From the NCBI RefSeq assembly GCF_000226095.1, contig NC_016473.1, positions 1,612,001-1,676,000 on the forward strand: DNA of 64,000 nucleotides. The letters run 5' to 3'. Under the pieces are notes generated by a model. It ran no database searches, had not been told where the DNA came from, and saw nothing but the letters and a program-made list of their open reading frames with translations. Each line of letters opens with the position of its first letter. Within the stretch, counting starts at the first letter, position 1. Shown here piece after piece: positions 23,487 through 36,377 of this stretch. The position numbers and the translations under genes are program-made. Origin of the DNA: Thermothelomyces thermophilus ATCC 42464. Taxonomy: Eukaryota; Ascomycota; Sordariomycetes; Sordariales; Chaetomiaceae.

Positions 23487-26400
23487 TCATTTTCCATCTT
23501 CACCCACAATCGCTCTCACCTCTCCAGTTCCATCACCATTGACTCCAGAAGGAGTACCACCAGTAGCGGCGGCGGCGGTGGCAACATTTCCCTTCTCTGA
23601 CAACCCTTCCCTCTGCACCTCCACCGCAACCCACCACCACTCCATGACAGCCGGCGCCATAGCGCCCATCTGCGGCTTCAGCAGCCCCAGGCCCGCCAAC
23701 CATTCCATGATCAGTTCCGTCTCGAACAACATGATGACGGGCTTGAGCGTCTCGGTGAGCTCCTCGGCGCGCATCGACCCTCGCGACGCCAGCGTGATCA
23801 GCACCGCACTAAGGTACTTGAGCCAGCGATCCACGTCCACCTTGCCGAAGACGTCGCACCAGACGGGCACGGCGCCCCCCGGGCCGCAGGTCGGTGGTGG
23901 CGTTGCCTTGATGCGGCTGCGTAGGTCGGCGAGGGTGGTGTCTTCCCTTCCCTTCCATGCTTCGCCTTCAGCGGCCGTCATGGTGACTTCATCGTAGAGG
24001 TAGGAGTCGGTCGGAACGATGTCGAGGCGGAAGTGCATGTACTTTTTTGTGTACTTGCGGGTTTCGTAATTTCCTGGTTCGTGGCCCATGGGCACGTACG
24101 GCTGGCCTGTTGTTTCGACGCGCACCCGGCCATTGGCCTGCAGGTTCAACAGGGCCATGATCATGCCGTCGTTGGTGATGTAGGTGACCCGTTTCTTCGT
24201 CTCACCCGCGCGGAAGGCCTGATCGAGCTCCTTCTTGAACTGGGTCGCTTTGGCAAACTTCTCCTGCTGCGCTGCTTTCTCGAGGGCATCGATGACCCGT
24301 GTGTTGAAACGCCAGCGGCGACCGTTGGACCATTTCGAAGACGATTTGGAGATGACGCCCTGCCGCTGCAGCTGGTCGACGCCCTTGATCATCAACTCGG
24401 TGATCTCGGTTTTTGCGCGGTTAGGGAACAAGCTGTTGCGCCTCCGGACGACGGCCTCGGCTGGGTACGCTTCAACTGGCGTCACGCAGAGCGACCGCGT
24501 CCAGGACATGGCCACGATCATATCGGTGCTTAGCTTCGGTTCCGGGTTGTTATCCACCGGTAGGGCGAGAGATTCAGATGTCGCGTCCTGGAACTTGTTG
24601 AAGATGGATCGTTGGGGGTGATAGAAGGCCTCCCTCCAAGGGCGGTTGCCATGTCTGAATTTGGTCACAACGAACTTGTCATCCAGCTCTTTGCGCGTCG
24701 AAGGCAACATCCTCCGTTCGGCCATGTCAAGCTTGGTCGTCCACTTGATTAGGGATTTCCAGTCGTAGGCCAGCACATTATCGTAGTCGATGGGCGGGAT
24801 CTCGTTGTTTTCGTACGCCTTGAGGAACGCCCGCCGGAACTTTTCCGTCAGGCCGACGATGGTCGACAGCCGGTCTTTCTTTAGCGCACACCAGTAGTGC
24901 CGCAGCTGGCTTATCCTGCTCATCGTCAGTCGCTTAGGTCACGGATTCGGAAATGACCAACTCACGTTTGGTCAGGCACGAGCCTCATCATCAGTCCCCA
25001 ATCTACGACCCTGTCCACGCCACCAAGCAGGGTAGTCACGGCAACGAACGCCGCCAACCGGACATTCTCGCTTGACCAGTCGAGCTCTTCCCCGTCGCCC
25101 CGCAGGAAATCTTCTTCTGATCGTGGGTACGCCGTATGTTCACGCATCGTCTTGATAGCCGTGAGCTTGAGCTTGGGAGGCCTGCCCTGCATCCGCCGCA
25201 CCTGCCCAGGAGCCTTTTGCGGGCGACGCTTCTTGGACGATGGCTCACCGTCTCTGGCAGCTCTCTCAGAGTCCTCAACACACGTGACATCTCCGTAGTC
25301 ATCGTCTTCCAGTTCCTCGTAGGGAAGAGTCTCAAGGTCGTACTGCGTCTCGTCTGACCACGCCAGAGTTATGGGCTTCGAATTCGCCTTTGACGCAGGC
25401 GGAGAGACATTGATGTAGCTGAACCCGGGAGGCACCTTGCCGCCCAGCATGACTGCAGTGCCGACCCGGGACTGCTCCCATGCCGCGCATTGATTGACGA
25501 CGGAGCAGAATTTGGCATACTCCTTGTCAACCCAGCCACGTAGTTTGATTCTGTCGGCTTTTTGTTTCTGTGCCATCTCCTCCGTGCTGGTCGGAAGATT
25601 CTGAGTCTGGAGCCACTTCAAGCTAGGCATCCAGCCATTGAGGGCGAAGCTGCCTTCGTAGTGCTCAAAGAAGCCCAGGGTCAGATCGGGCCAAGTCCCC
25701 TTGGACATCGGCTCAAGAACGGCGGGCGAAGTAAATCTGAACGCCTTAGGTTCCTCGATTGCTTTCTCAACCTCTGCCTCAACTTCCACCTCGCCGACAC
25801 TACCTTCGGTAGTCTCCCGGCTCGAGACCTGGCTTTGACCCTGACGCTCTTGAGCTTGTTCCTCGTCCTCATCCTCCAGACTTGTATTGGGCTCTAGCAT
25901 CAGCACCTCGGGTGAGACAAACTGGACGGCTGCGGGAGATGGAAGGTTTTTGAAAAATTCGTCGGGCAAACTCCTCAAACCTGGGTTCCTGGTTCTACCA
26001 AGCTCCGGCGAGAGTTTGGCCAACGGTTTGTACGGATAGGATAGCCTCCGACGGCTGCCGCGAGAGCCCGGTTTGACCGGTAGGAGACTGTACGTCTTTA
26101 TTGCTTCGAGCACAGAGTGTCCGTCCCGCTGATCCGGCTGCGATATTGATTGCGTATCTCCAATAATGCTCGGGTCCACCGGTATGTCGGGATATGCATC
26201 GGCCTCTGGATCCGTCCTCGCCTTCTTTTGGGGAGGCTCGGTCCAAGTATCGTCACCAACTGGCCGCTTCCGTACACCAGTTCCCTCTTCTGCCAGCCGC
26301 TCGGTGTCCCGAATCCAAAGGGGATCCTTCCTTGGGCTGATGACAGGGGCCGTGTTCTTGTAGTAAGGCGCGTCGAAGATTTCAACGTCCTCGATCTTGC

Positions 26401-29400
26401 GTCTGCTACGGAACTTTTGCCCGTTGGTGTTCGGTTTGCTGTTGACGATATTCTTGTCATGGGTCTTTCTGTCTAGTTCCTGCAGCAAGGCTAGCTCTTC
26501 CTGGGTCGGGGAAAACGCAGGCGGTATGAAGATGCCTGGGTATGATTCGCGCATTTTTTGCTTCATCCTGGTTGCGATGATCCCATTTGGGTCTACACCG
26601 GTCCTGATGAGGAGGGTACATGTCTGCAGCCGTCCCCTCTCCGTTTTGAGCATGTGGGTGTGAACGCTGGCAAGCTTCCGATTCTCCAGAGCCTTGACCG
26701 CACTCGTGCAGTTCTTCCAGGTGGGAGGCATCTGATTCTTAAATTCTTTCAAAAAGACATTTGTCAGGGCGTAGAATAGTGCCTTGTCGCCAGGGAAGAC
26801 GCCGAGATTGTTGTCCAGGAGATAGTTGATGATGTCGAAGGCCTGGGCCGTTCTTCTCTTAGCATCGCTGGTCATGCGTTCGTAATTGGAAGAGCGGGTG
26901 AATGGCTTGTAAAGGCCCTGGTCGGGAAGTGACGTAGAAGTCTCTGCTGTCCCAAGCTCTTGCACGTCCTGTGGATAAGGGGGCTCAGGATATTCGCTTT
27001 TGGGCGGCTCTGACTGGTGGCGCCCAAGGTCTTGTCTCGACGGCGAACCCTCCCCGTATTCATCCGGATAAGGCGCCTTCCCTGAAGGCTGCGGAGTGAA
27101 TTCTTCTGGTTCGGTACGGGAGGCCTCCTTGTTGCTGAATGGGGCGCCAGTCATCGGAGCGCCCTCAGATGCTCGAGAGCGCCAGAGCGCTGTCGATGCG
27201 GTGGGGCGAGAAAGCCCTTTCTCGAGCGGCTTATCGCCAGCAACCATCGCAGTCGCACTGTCTCCAACAGAAGCTGAGCTCTTCTGAGCTGCGTCACCTT
27301 CAGCTTCGTGCATGTGTTCTGTGTATGACAAAACACCAGCGGGGGTTTGGGGGCGAGTTTCGGCGTTGAAAGGTGTCCCTGGCCCAAGAGCGCTTGAGGA
27401 GGACGGAGGAACCGTATTGTTCCAGGCCAATCCAGGCCCTTCTGATCCAGACATGCCGGCTGGCATGTTTTTTGGCCGTTCCAGTTCCCAGTCTACTGTT
27501 TCCTCGTCGCCGGCGTCAGGCAAATTCAAACCACGGAACTTGTGAGCTGGGCCCCGTACGCAGCGCATAGCAGCCCGAACTTTGGAATGTAGGTGAAAAG
27601 TCCTTTTCTCCCCTTTATTCCCGCCCTTAGGCTTGCGCGTACGCCCTATGCCATCTTCTTCGCCCGCTTCGCTATTCGCGTCGGACGGTGGTACGGGAGT
27701 AAGCCTGCGACGCTTGCGTGAACGCTCGAGCAGCACGGCGGGGTCGAAATTCGGATTGCAGGAGACTTGAGCTTTTTGTTGGTGGTACTTGAGGCCAATG
27801 TCATTCTTCCAGGAACCACCACACAGTTCGCACACATATGGTTTTGCTCCGGCGGATGAGGCCTGCCCCCTCTTGCCCTTGCCTCGACCGGCACCATGCC
27901 CTCTGCCACGAGGTGGCTCGGAAGAAACAGCCACAACCGTGATCTCCTCCGAGGTACCAGCACTTTTCTCCGGTGACGGCTCTTGATAGTCAGGTGATCT
28001 CATCCTGGTGACCTCTTGCTGAATCCAGACGGCACTGTTCTGGCTGTCCGTGTCGAAGTTGAACGGATATGTCTGGGGCTGCAACCCGTCCTTTTCCCTC
28101 GTTGTGAGGAGCAGGACCTTCTCGTCACCGCCTGGGACATCTTGTATTGCCGGCTCATCGAGGTTGCTGTCAACGGGAATGGTCACAGGCTTCTTGAGAC
28201 CTCTTCCGGATCTCGTGAAAGTGACTTTACGCTGCGCACGGTCTAACTGCAGCTTCCCAGGAACACCGTTATAACGGACATTCAGAACGAGCTCTTCATC
28301 TGTTGGCACATTGGCGGCTTTGTCGAGCGTTGTGGATGTTGACACTGTACCCTGCTCTTGGGGATCTGATGGGTTGACCGGATTTTCCTCGACGCCTTCA
28401 TGGCTGGCTGTCATCTCGTCAAAGGGACGCTTCAGAGATCCGGCGGACGCGGATTGGACATTATGCTCTTCTCGATCCGGTACTACTGCATCCTGTCCTG
28501 CCGTTCCCCCAGTAGAACCCTCGGCTGTGGACACGTATTCCGGTCTGATGCGAGGTAAGAGCTTTCGCTTGGCTGAGGGCTTGGACTTCCTAGCAATCCG
28601 CGACATGTCTGAGAGCGTAAAGTCTTCACTCGAGCTGAAAGCTTTGGGTCGTACTGTCCCAAAGCCATATGGATCCGCCGACGTGGAGTCTTCAAGGTCC
28701 CCTGTTGCAACTTGATCCGTCGTGGATTCTCTCTCGTCAATTCCGGGAAGGGCCGCTTGTCCTGTCGCCCCGGGGGCCGAGAACATATAAGCCGAAGTCT
28801 TGCCGGTGCGCACGAGCTTGCTCACGACTTGGAACTTCTTGAGATGCGGCGGTTGCTGGGTTTCGGCGACCTTTGTGAGATAGCTGGAGAGATAACGCCG
28901 ATGCTGGTAGCCGACCGTAGCCACGCTAACCTGAGGATTGGAAGCCCCTTCTGGACCGGCACTCCGAATGACCTCGAAGACTGTCTGGGCAAGGGGCTTC
29001 TCGGGAGTCCAGCCGCTGAAGATGCGCCTGACCTTGGACCGGGCATCGCCACTTCCCTGGCCGTCCTCACCCGACTTGCCGTAGAGAGCAAGTGCGTTCG
29101 GTTTTGGCTCTCGATGCCTCGTAGGGTCGGAGTAGAGTGATGTCTTCTTCCCGGTTGCGAGGAACTTGTCCCATTCTTCAGCACTGGGGTCCCGCACGAA
29201 TTTAAGACAATCCTTGAAGATCTTGCGCGAACCCGGGAATGAGGCGGCCGTGTATTTCAGAACACCGATATCAACTAGCCGCTGGCAGTTCTTGGCCAGG
29301 GTCTTCATCTGCCACCGTTTGCCCGATACGCCCATTTTGAGTCTCAGGTCCGCGTACCGGATGACGTTGAAGGCCTTGACGACGCCCACGGCGGTTCTAC

Positions 29401-30454
29401 CAAGGGCGTCCATGTCGATGTTGTTACCGGTCCACCGCCCATGCCAGGGCACGGGTTCTAGGTCTTTGCTTAGCGTCTCGGGGGATAGGTCAAGGCCGTG
29501 AGTTTCCGCCTCGACTAGAGGAGGGGCAAAGTCGATGAGCCAGAGTCGGCTGGTCTTCATCTTCTGGACCACGACTGTCCGCTTGGCAATATAGCCTTTC
29601 CGAGCAAGCGAATCTGTGCGCTTCGGAAGCGACCTCTTGTCCTGGTCAACAAGGCGCCGGAGGTCACTCTGGAGGATGCCCTCCGACCTGGATGACGCGA
29701 TACCCTGGAGGCAGGCCCACTCTAGGGCAGGTACCCGTTTGTAATCAACGCCATGGCGAGTCAAGGTCTGCCAAACCAGATCTTCGGCTGGGTAAATCCT
29801 TGGCCTGGTGGTGAGCGTCTTTTTGGACTTGTCGCCTTTGGCATGGTCGATTTCTTTGCCATGAGCCGATGCGGAGGCGATGGCTGGGTCGACCGAGTCG
29901 GCTTCTGGCAAGGCGAGGGCTTCGCTCAATTCGAGTCGATTCCAGCGCCTGTTGCCGTTGATGAGAATCTGCGGTCGGGAACGCAGCCAGTCCCAAGCCC
30001 AGCGGGCGGATGCCATCTCGGCTTCTGTAAGGGTCTTCTCAATGTCGGCATCGTCAATCGATCCCCGCAGCCCGCCGGCTGCGTCGTCGTGAGATGACGC
30101 ATCCTGGCCATTGAGGCTGAGGTGATATCGCCGAACAATCTTCAGCAACTCAGTTATCGAGACTCCTGATATCGAGTTAGCAGCGCTGTGAGCCAACAAC
30201 AGGGGAACTAGTACGGCTTGTTTCGCAGATCACAAGACGGCCGCTCCGGATATGATAATCGGCCACAATCCTTCGAGATCGACGGTAAAGAGCAAGTTGT
30301 ATACGGTATTCCAATGGCATGCCAACTATAACTTGGAAACATATATTGACGTCGGGGAACCCGCATTATTAGTATGCGACGTACCTTTTTGTCCAGAATA
30401 CGCGATCTCAGGAATGAGGTCCTCCAACAGGACCTCAAGTCCGACTCCGCTCAT
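23487..30454 (-). CDS. tfc3: TFIIIC B-block-binding subunit (tau138/Tfc3)
   Basis: Three exons, 30454-30385, 30207-24966 and 24915-23487, give 2246 residues. This is the largest TFIIIC subunit, which recognises the B box of tRNA promoters for RNA polymerase III. Exon 1 encodes MSGVGLEVLLEDLIPEIAYSGQK. Exon 2 opens with a winged-helix-like region (VSITELLKIVRRYHL, then WAWDWLRSRPQILINGNRRWN) and continues with VWQTLTRHGVDYKRVPALEWACLQGI, a B-block-type region. A Cys/His unit, YVCELCGGSWKNDIGLKYHQQK, resembles a C2H2 finger. Intron 2 is short (50 bases, GTGAGT donor, GAGCAG acceptor). Intron 1 (177 bases) is placed by frame, GTACGT donor and CTAG acceptor, and is less certain. The C-terminal third is conserved-looking and extends to LTETLKPVIMLFETELIMEWL. 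Confidence 0.88.
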
Positions 30455-30975
30455 AATGGCAAAGGATCGTGTCTCATTCTTGACTGGCGAAAAAATTGAC
30501 GATAGTGAGTCGATGCGGGAATTGAACGCTGATGCTCGTCGTTTTGTGTGGCGGATATGAGGGAGGATCGCGATGGCGAAGATGCAGGAGGATTTTTTGG
30601 AGGGGCAGCCAAACCGAGGTGGGGGTGCGGCAAAAGGCTCAACGGATACGTACCGTACCGTCACTGATTGACATGCGACGACTCAAACTGCCAACGACAG
30701 GGAAGAAGCTTTGTCAATTACGGCTGTTTTACAGCAATTGCTCAAACGTAGAGGTAGAGGCTTTGGAAATGTGCCAGCTCGAAATCGATAGGAAAGAAAC
30801 TCTCGGGATACTTTCTCCCCATACCTACCATACCTTGGTAGGAAATTTTCATGAGTTGCCATTTATTTTGACGATAGCTTGTCCCCAGGACAGCTTGCGA
30901 ATTCCGATATCTCAACCATATTCACCCTCCCATCCTCAGTGGTCCTGTCGCTGCTCCCTCTCCGCCTTGAATATA

Positions 30976-32005
30976 TCATGTGCCGACGGTAGGCCTCCTC
31001 TCGCTCATCAGCTTCCGGTACGACGCCACCACCTCCTGCCGGATGCTCTGCAGCTCCTCCCTTTTCCGCAGACTGCCTGCGGCTTTGGGAATATCCTCAA
31101 CCGCCACCGTGGCCCCGCGAACGAGCAGGTTTTTCTTCGGCAACTTTAACTCCGGCGGAGCCTGCGCGACATCGTGAAGGCCAATCTTCTGCTCCCCCCT
31201 CTTCTTCCGAAGCTCTTCCCAGGGATCCTCGTCCGGATCGCCCTGCTCGCCGATAAACTTCCCTCTCTTGCCCTTCTTCTTCTTCTTCTTCTTGCCCTGT
31301 CCTTCGAGCTCCAGCTTCCACGACACGCCGAGGGCGGCCTCGTTCTCCATCTCCTTCTCCTCGGCCAGCTCGCGCTCTTCCTCGCGCCGCTCCCGTATCT
31401 TGCGGTCGATCTCGCGCCACTCGGCGTACATGTTCTGCATCTTGCGCTCCTTCCTGGTTTGCCGCACCTTCAGACCGAGCGGGTCCTTGCCGTTCTTGAC
31501 CGTCTTATTCACCAGGCCGCTGATGGGCAGGGCCGCGTCAACGCGCCGGCTGAACTCGGAGAGGCGCTCGCCCGGGCGGATCTTGAGGTCTTCGGCTGTG
31601 ACTGAGCCAGAGGTCGACTTTGCTGCCTCGGTGGAATTGGCTGTAGATTTGGCTTTCTTGCCTTTGCCCTTGCCCTTGCCGTTTTCCGGTGCATCACCGT
31701 TGTCTAGCCCGGACCGCGGTAGCTTGCCGTTGGCGAGAGCCATGAGGCGCTTGAAGGCGCGGGGCGCATCGTCAAGATCTTTTTCGCTCCGCTTCCTCTT
31801 CTGACCGCTTTTTTTCCCGGCGTCAACAGTCTTCCTCTCGGCCGCCTTTTTTTTAGAAATGGTGGTCGGGGGTAACGGTTTAGCGATTTGCGTCGGGGGG
31901 AGGTCGAAACTGCTTGCTGTCAGATACGGAGGAACATAGCTTGACTGGGGAGACAGGTTATTACGTCGACTCGTCTTTCTCTCGCCTTGTATGCTTATGC
32001 GGCAT
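30976..32005 (-). CDS. Basic Lys-rich protein, unrecognised
   Basis: Exons 32005-31965 and 31909-30976, with a 55-base intron, give 324 residues. The first exon encodes MPHKHTRREKDES and joins to TFDLPPTQIAKPLP. The protein is highly charged, with KKKAAERK and GKGKGKKAK runs, a central IRPGERLSEFSRRVDAALPISG block, a coiled-coil-like stretch (MYAEWREIDRKIRERREEERELAEEKEME), a seven-Lys run, and a C-terminal LRKREELQSIRQEVVASYRKLMSERR helix. The composition suggests a nuclear or nucleolar protein, perhaps in ribosome biogenesis, but I do not recognise the family and that role is inference. It lies in tandem upstream of the Tfc3 gene. Confidence 0.8.
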
Positions 32006-32199
32006 GTTGGACAAGCTGATATACTGACACAGTATTGCTACTTGCTGAGCATCGATGCCGGGTCGAATATGCTACAAACCAGGGCCGCCCACGAAAAAAA
32101 CTCCCCACAGACGCGATAAGATAAGGATTCGAGTTGCACTACTCCGTACACTACTCCGTAGTTACATCCGTACTCCGTACTATTACACTACGACGTGTA

Positions 32200-32256
32200 A
32201 CGTCAATCATACCCATGTCGGTCACATACCAAATTCGGCCACCAAATCTCCACCAA
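32200..32256 (+). repeat. Left terminal inverted repeat of the transposon
   Basis: 57 bases, identical in reverse complement to 34010-34066. The identity stops abruptly beyond CCACCAA. Confidence 0.93.
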
Positions 32257-34009
32257 ATTCAGGGGTAATATATAGCTCACAACACTAACAAGGACACAGT
32301 CAATTGAATCTATTCATAAGCTAACACTCCCAGAGTTAGTCAAATATAGAGTAGTCTATAGGTATCTCCTTCTATACTAGCTTTGCAAAGCCTACCTTCC
32401 CCTATAATGTTATATACTATGCCTTTTACTGCTATTTTTCCTCCTTCTTTGTAGCTCTCTTATCTATCTTTTCCTAGATAGCTATAATAGTAAGTATATA
32501 TACCTTGTTAAAGTACTTCTTGGTAGTCTTTTTCTAATCATTAGTCCTTCTCTTAATAAGTTCCTAGTTTAGAAGATTTAGTATAAGATTATTTACTTAT
32601 AAGGTTAGAAAGTCTTATTTTAGATAGGTAATTACCTTTTTTACTAGGCTATTATAAACTTTAGATAGTTCCTTTATAAGGTTATTAAACTAAAAAAGTA
32701 TCTCTTTATTATTGGAATAAAAAGATATTTCCTTTTTTAATATATTTATATTGGATTTATAGAGGTTAAGAACCTTTACTAGGTTAAATGGAATTAGCCT
32801 AGCCCCTTTTTATATATTAGTAATGTTCTTTAATATTATTTTATATACCTAGAAGTAAATATTAAAAAACTAGTAATTATTAATTTAAATTATATTAAAG
32901 AGAGTAGTTTTCATAATAAATTGGTAATATTATTATATTAAAAGGCTAAAGATACTAATATCTGGAAGTTATGATATATAGATTAAATATAATAGTAAGT
33001 AAAGAAAGATAATATTATAAAAGATATAGAATTTAATAAACTATAATAATATATAACTTATATAGTTATCTAGAAGAGGAAGATAATTCTAATTAACTAT
33101 TTATGGTATTATATATTATTCAAAGTACCTAATCTATTCTACTATAATATTATAATTAGTCTAGCTATTTAGACTAACTTAAATAATAATATATAGGTTA
33201 AGGTTTTAAGGAATCTATAACTCCTAAATTAAAATGCCTTTAAAGATTATAAATAAAGGTAAAATATAATTATTAATATTAATATACTTAATAATTAAAA
33301 CCTACTTATAATTACTAGGCTAAATAAAGGTTAGCTTTTATACCTTTATATAAGGTATAATAACTATTAAAGTATCCTTAATACCCTTTATATAGCCCTT
33401 TTTATCTATATTATGGATATTATTATTAGTAATATTATATATAAGCTAGGTAATTTGGAAAAGTTTAAACTACTACTTTAAAGTCTAATAATCAAAGGTA
33501 TCTTTCTAGGACTAATCTAATATATAAAAGTATTATATTTAAACCTCTAGATTGTATATAAAGAAGTTAAAATACTAGCACTTTCTAAGAGATTTTATAT
33601 CCTTTCTTATAAGGAAGAGTTAACTAGCTAGATTCTTAATAGCTAAAATGGATATTAGCTAGCCCTAGGTATTAAGTTAGTAAATAGCTTAAATAAGGGA
33701 AGCTTCTTCTATATTTAACAGGCATTATTATAGCTTTCTAGAAGCTTAAATACTCTTATACTAACTAGAAAGACGGTCTATAGGCGTTAATCAGGGGACT
33801 CTAAAGAGGATAGTAACTTATCAAATACTAGGGATATCTTTTTATTCGAGTGCTAGGATTATAGCTTAGATACGGCCTTCTTGATCAAGATTTAAGTTAG
33901 CTATCATCAAAAAGGTAGAGTAGACTTCGAATACTGTAAGAAAAGAGAAATTCGTGGTAAACTAGCTTACGATGTTAGTATCTTGGTGGTATACGTTTAG
34001 GGGCTTAAA

Positions 34010-34066
34010 TTGGTGGAGATTTGGTGGCCGAATTTGGTATGTGACCGACATGGGTATGATTGACGT
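34010..34066 (-). repeat. Right terminal inverted repeat of the transposon
   Basis: 57-base partner of the left TIR, with no mismatch. It is followed by the TA target duplication and normal-composition DNA. Confidence 0.93.
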
Positions 34067-34068
34067 TA

Positions 34069-34946
34069 TCCACAGCGGACAGAATAAGGCGGAACGTGCG
34101 CTGGTGGGCCTGCCACTGCCAGCACGGCCCCGCGGCAGTTCTGGAAGGAATCCATGTGGGTCGTCGATCAGTGAGTGGATGGTACATCTGGTCCTCGCCC
34201 TTCCATGGATTCCGGCCTTTCCCTTGGCTTTGGACGAATCAGCAACAAGACCCTGAGCACGACCACTCTACGGAGTACGTGGTAGGGAAATCGAAAAGTC
34301 GACACTCTCGCCTGATAATTAGGACGAAACATGTTTATCAAACCTCATTCGGTCATGGGAAAGGCATTGACCGAGGCGAGATGGTTGTCACTTTGCCCGC
34401 CTTTGACGCCGGCGTGCGGAGAGTCCAGACCGCTGGACGCGTTGTGACCCCGGCTCGGGCTTCTCGGTTTTCGGCCCCGTCCTCTGCGACTGGCGAACGG
34501 GAGTTGCTCCTAGGTGAGGTGAAACTTGGAAAAAAGGGCAGGTACATGCAACTTCCTGGCATACAAATGCACGAACTCCCCCCAGCTCGGTTCGCCGAAT
34601 TCCTCAGAATGTTCTTACGTTCTGCCGCCCCGCACGGCGTCGGCTGATCGTTCTCTCCCTCAATTGTCTCAGTTTGTCCCCTCCTGACCTTGCCTCGTCG
34701 TTTGAATCGAATTCGGCGCCTTCCCTTCCCCCCTCAGCAGATGACCCGCCGCGTTCCGGGGCACGAGTAGGATCAATTGCCGGCGAAATAAGCGCGTACC
34801 CAACACTGGGACCGTCTTTCTTAACAGCGTGCGGAGTACATGCATAAACAATCATCACATAGTCATAGTGCGAAGGTGATCCCCTCAGCGTCGACAGCAG
34901 CTACACTACTCCGTAGGCTACCAGTAGGTAATTGTAACCCCGGATC
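34069..34946. other. Spacer between transposon and Aim6-like gene
   Basis: Normal-composition DNA without a supported gene. TACGGAGTA-type motifs occur at 34269 and 34907, the second 40 bases before the next start codon. It presumably includes the promoter of the Aim6-like gene. Confidence 0.5.
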
Positions 34947-36377
34947 ATGCGGCCGGGATCGGTGGGTCTGGTGGAGGCGGGGAGCCAGGAACCGGCAGCG
35001 GATGCAACACTAGCGGAGGTGGCCATCGCCGGGGATAGCCATTCTTCTTTATTAACGGCGCGCCCTCGCAGCGCCGGCCACAAACATCAGCCCGAGAGTT
35101 CCGACATCTTCTCAAATTTCTGGTCAGCCATGGCGCCGTGGAGGTCGGACAAGTCCAAGTCGGCAGTGTCGGCCGAATACGCGGCCGTTGCCGGGGACGC
35201 CAAGGAGGACGAGGATGATAGCTCGGGTGCGCTTAGAAATAGGGCAGGTCAGCAAAGGCCTGGGATACCACGAGCATGGCAGACATGCATCTTGGGCCTG
35301 GCCATGGTGTAAGTTGGGCGCCCATCCATTATCCATTTTGCACCCAGAGTGCTGACTCGATCTCGCAGGGCGGTAACATTCCTTGTGGTCCGTGTCAGCG
35401 AGTCAACAGCGTCCCATTGTTCTGAATGGCTCAGGGCCAAGCGCAATCCCTTTGCAAACTGGGGCAAACCGGGCACCGGCACAGAAGACCTGGCGTGGTA
35501 CCCGACCGACTTTCTCCGGGACGTCTTGCCAATTCCGTGCCACTCGCACAACGACTACTGGCGCAAGATCCCCCTGTTCAACGCGCTCTACGCCGGCTGC
35601 ACCGGGGTCGAAGCGGATGTTTGGCTGCGAAACGGCGATCTCCTCGTCGGGCATGACAAAGCCTCGTTGCAACCGAACCGCACCTTCCAGAGCCTCTACG
35701 TCAATCCCCTGGTCGAGATTCTCACCCATCAGAACCCGAAAACGCCGTTCTTCCGCGGCAAGAATAACGGCGTCTTCGACACGACCCCCGACCAGCCGCT
35801 CGTCTTGCTCGTCGACATCAAGAGCGACGGGCGCGAGACGTGGCCGTTGGTCTCGAAGCAGTTGGCCCCGCTGCGCGAGAGGGGCTGGCTCAGCTACTAC
35901 GAGAAGGAACGGTTTCATCGGCGCCCCATCATCGTCGTCGGGACGGGCAACGCGCCGTTTGACCTGGTCGTGGGGAACTCGAGCTATCGGGATACCTTCT
36001 TCGACGCACCGCTGGACAAGCTCGAGAATTCGGGCTACAACTGGACCAACTCATACTACGCGAGCGTCGACTTCTGGCGCGCTATCGGGCCGGTGTGGTG
36101 GACGAGCGGGCCGAGCCAATGGCAACTGGACAAGATCCAGGCCCACCTCCGCGAGGCGAGGCGCAGGGGGCTGGTGTCGCGGTATTGGAAGTTGCCGTCG
36201 TGGCCGATACATGTGAGGAATAAAGTCTGGGAGGTGCTGGTCGAAGAGGGGATCGGCATGCTGAATGTCGACGATCTGGATGCAGCCAGTAAACAGGATT
36301 GGACAAAGCTGGAAGTATTGGAGAAGGACGGGATGATTAAGTCTGCCACCCGCGAAGGCGAACAAGTCGCGGGGTGA
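34947..36377 (+). CDS. aim6: Aim6-like PLC/GDPD-family phosphodiesterase
   Basis: Exons 34947-35308 and 35369-36377 (60-base intron, GTAAGT donor, GCTGAC branch, CGCAG acceptor) give 456 residues. A cytosolic-looking N-terminus of about 110 residues leads to one membrane segment built across the splice junction (CILGLAMVAVTFLVVRV). The catalytic-like domain follows: IPCHSHNDYWRKIPLFNALYAG, GVEADVWLRNGDLLVGHD, LVLLVDIKSDG, IIVVGTGNAPF, and GMLNVDDLDA near the end. These match the Altered-inheritance-of-mitochondria 6 family, PLC-like phosphodiesterases related to glycerophosphodiester phosphodiesterases. The substrate is unknown. The joined frame and the conserved HSHNDY and EADVW motifs make the model firm. 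A type II membrane topology is inferred. Confidence 0.92.

Larger units (their letters stand above)
32200..34066. mobile_element. Degenerate Tc1/mariner (Fot1/Pot2-like) DNA transposon
   Basis: A 1867-bp element bounded by perfect 57-bp terminal inverted repeats (32200-32256 and 34010-34066) and flanked by TA on both sides (32198-32199, 34067-34068), the target duplication of Tc1/mariner elements. The termini begin ACGTCAATCATACCCATGTC, close to the ends of fungal Fot1/Pot2 pogo-type elements, and the length matches that group (about 1.9 kb). The interior (about 32265-33960) is overwhelmingly A/T with TpA in excess and almost no CpG, as expected after RIP. No transposase frame survives. The TIRs keep their CpA and CpG sites. 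Confidence 0.88.

Noticed and set aside
34060-34647. 195-codon frame just right of the transposon
   Set aside because: It begins inside the transposon TIR, has no domain, and continues through ordinary intergenic sequence; chance ORF.
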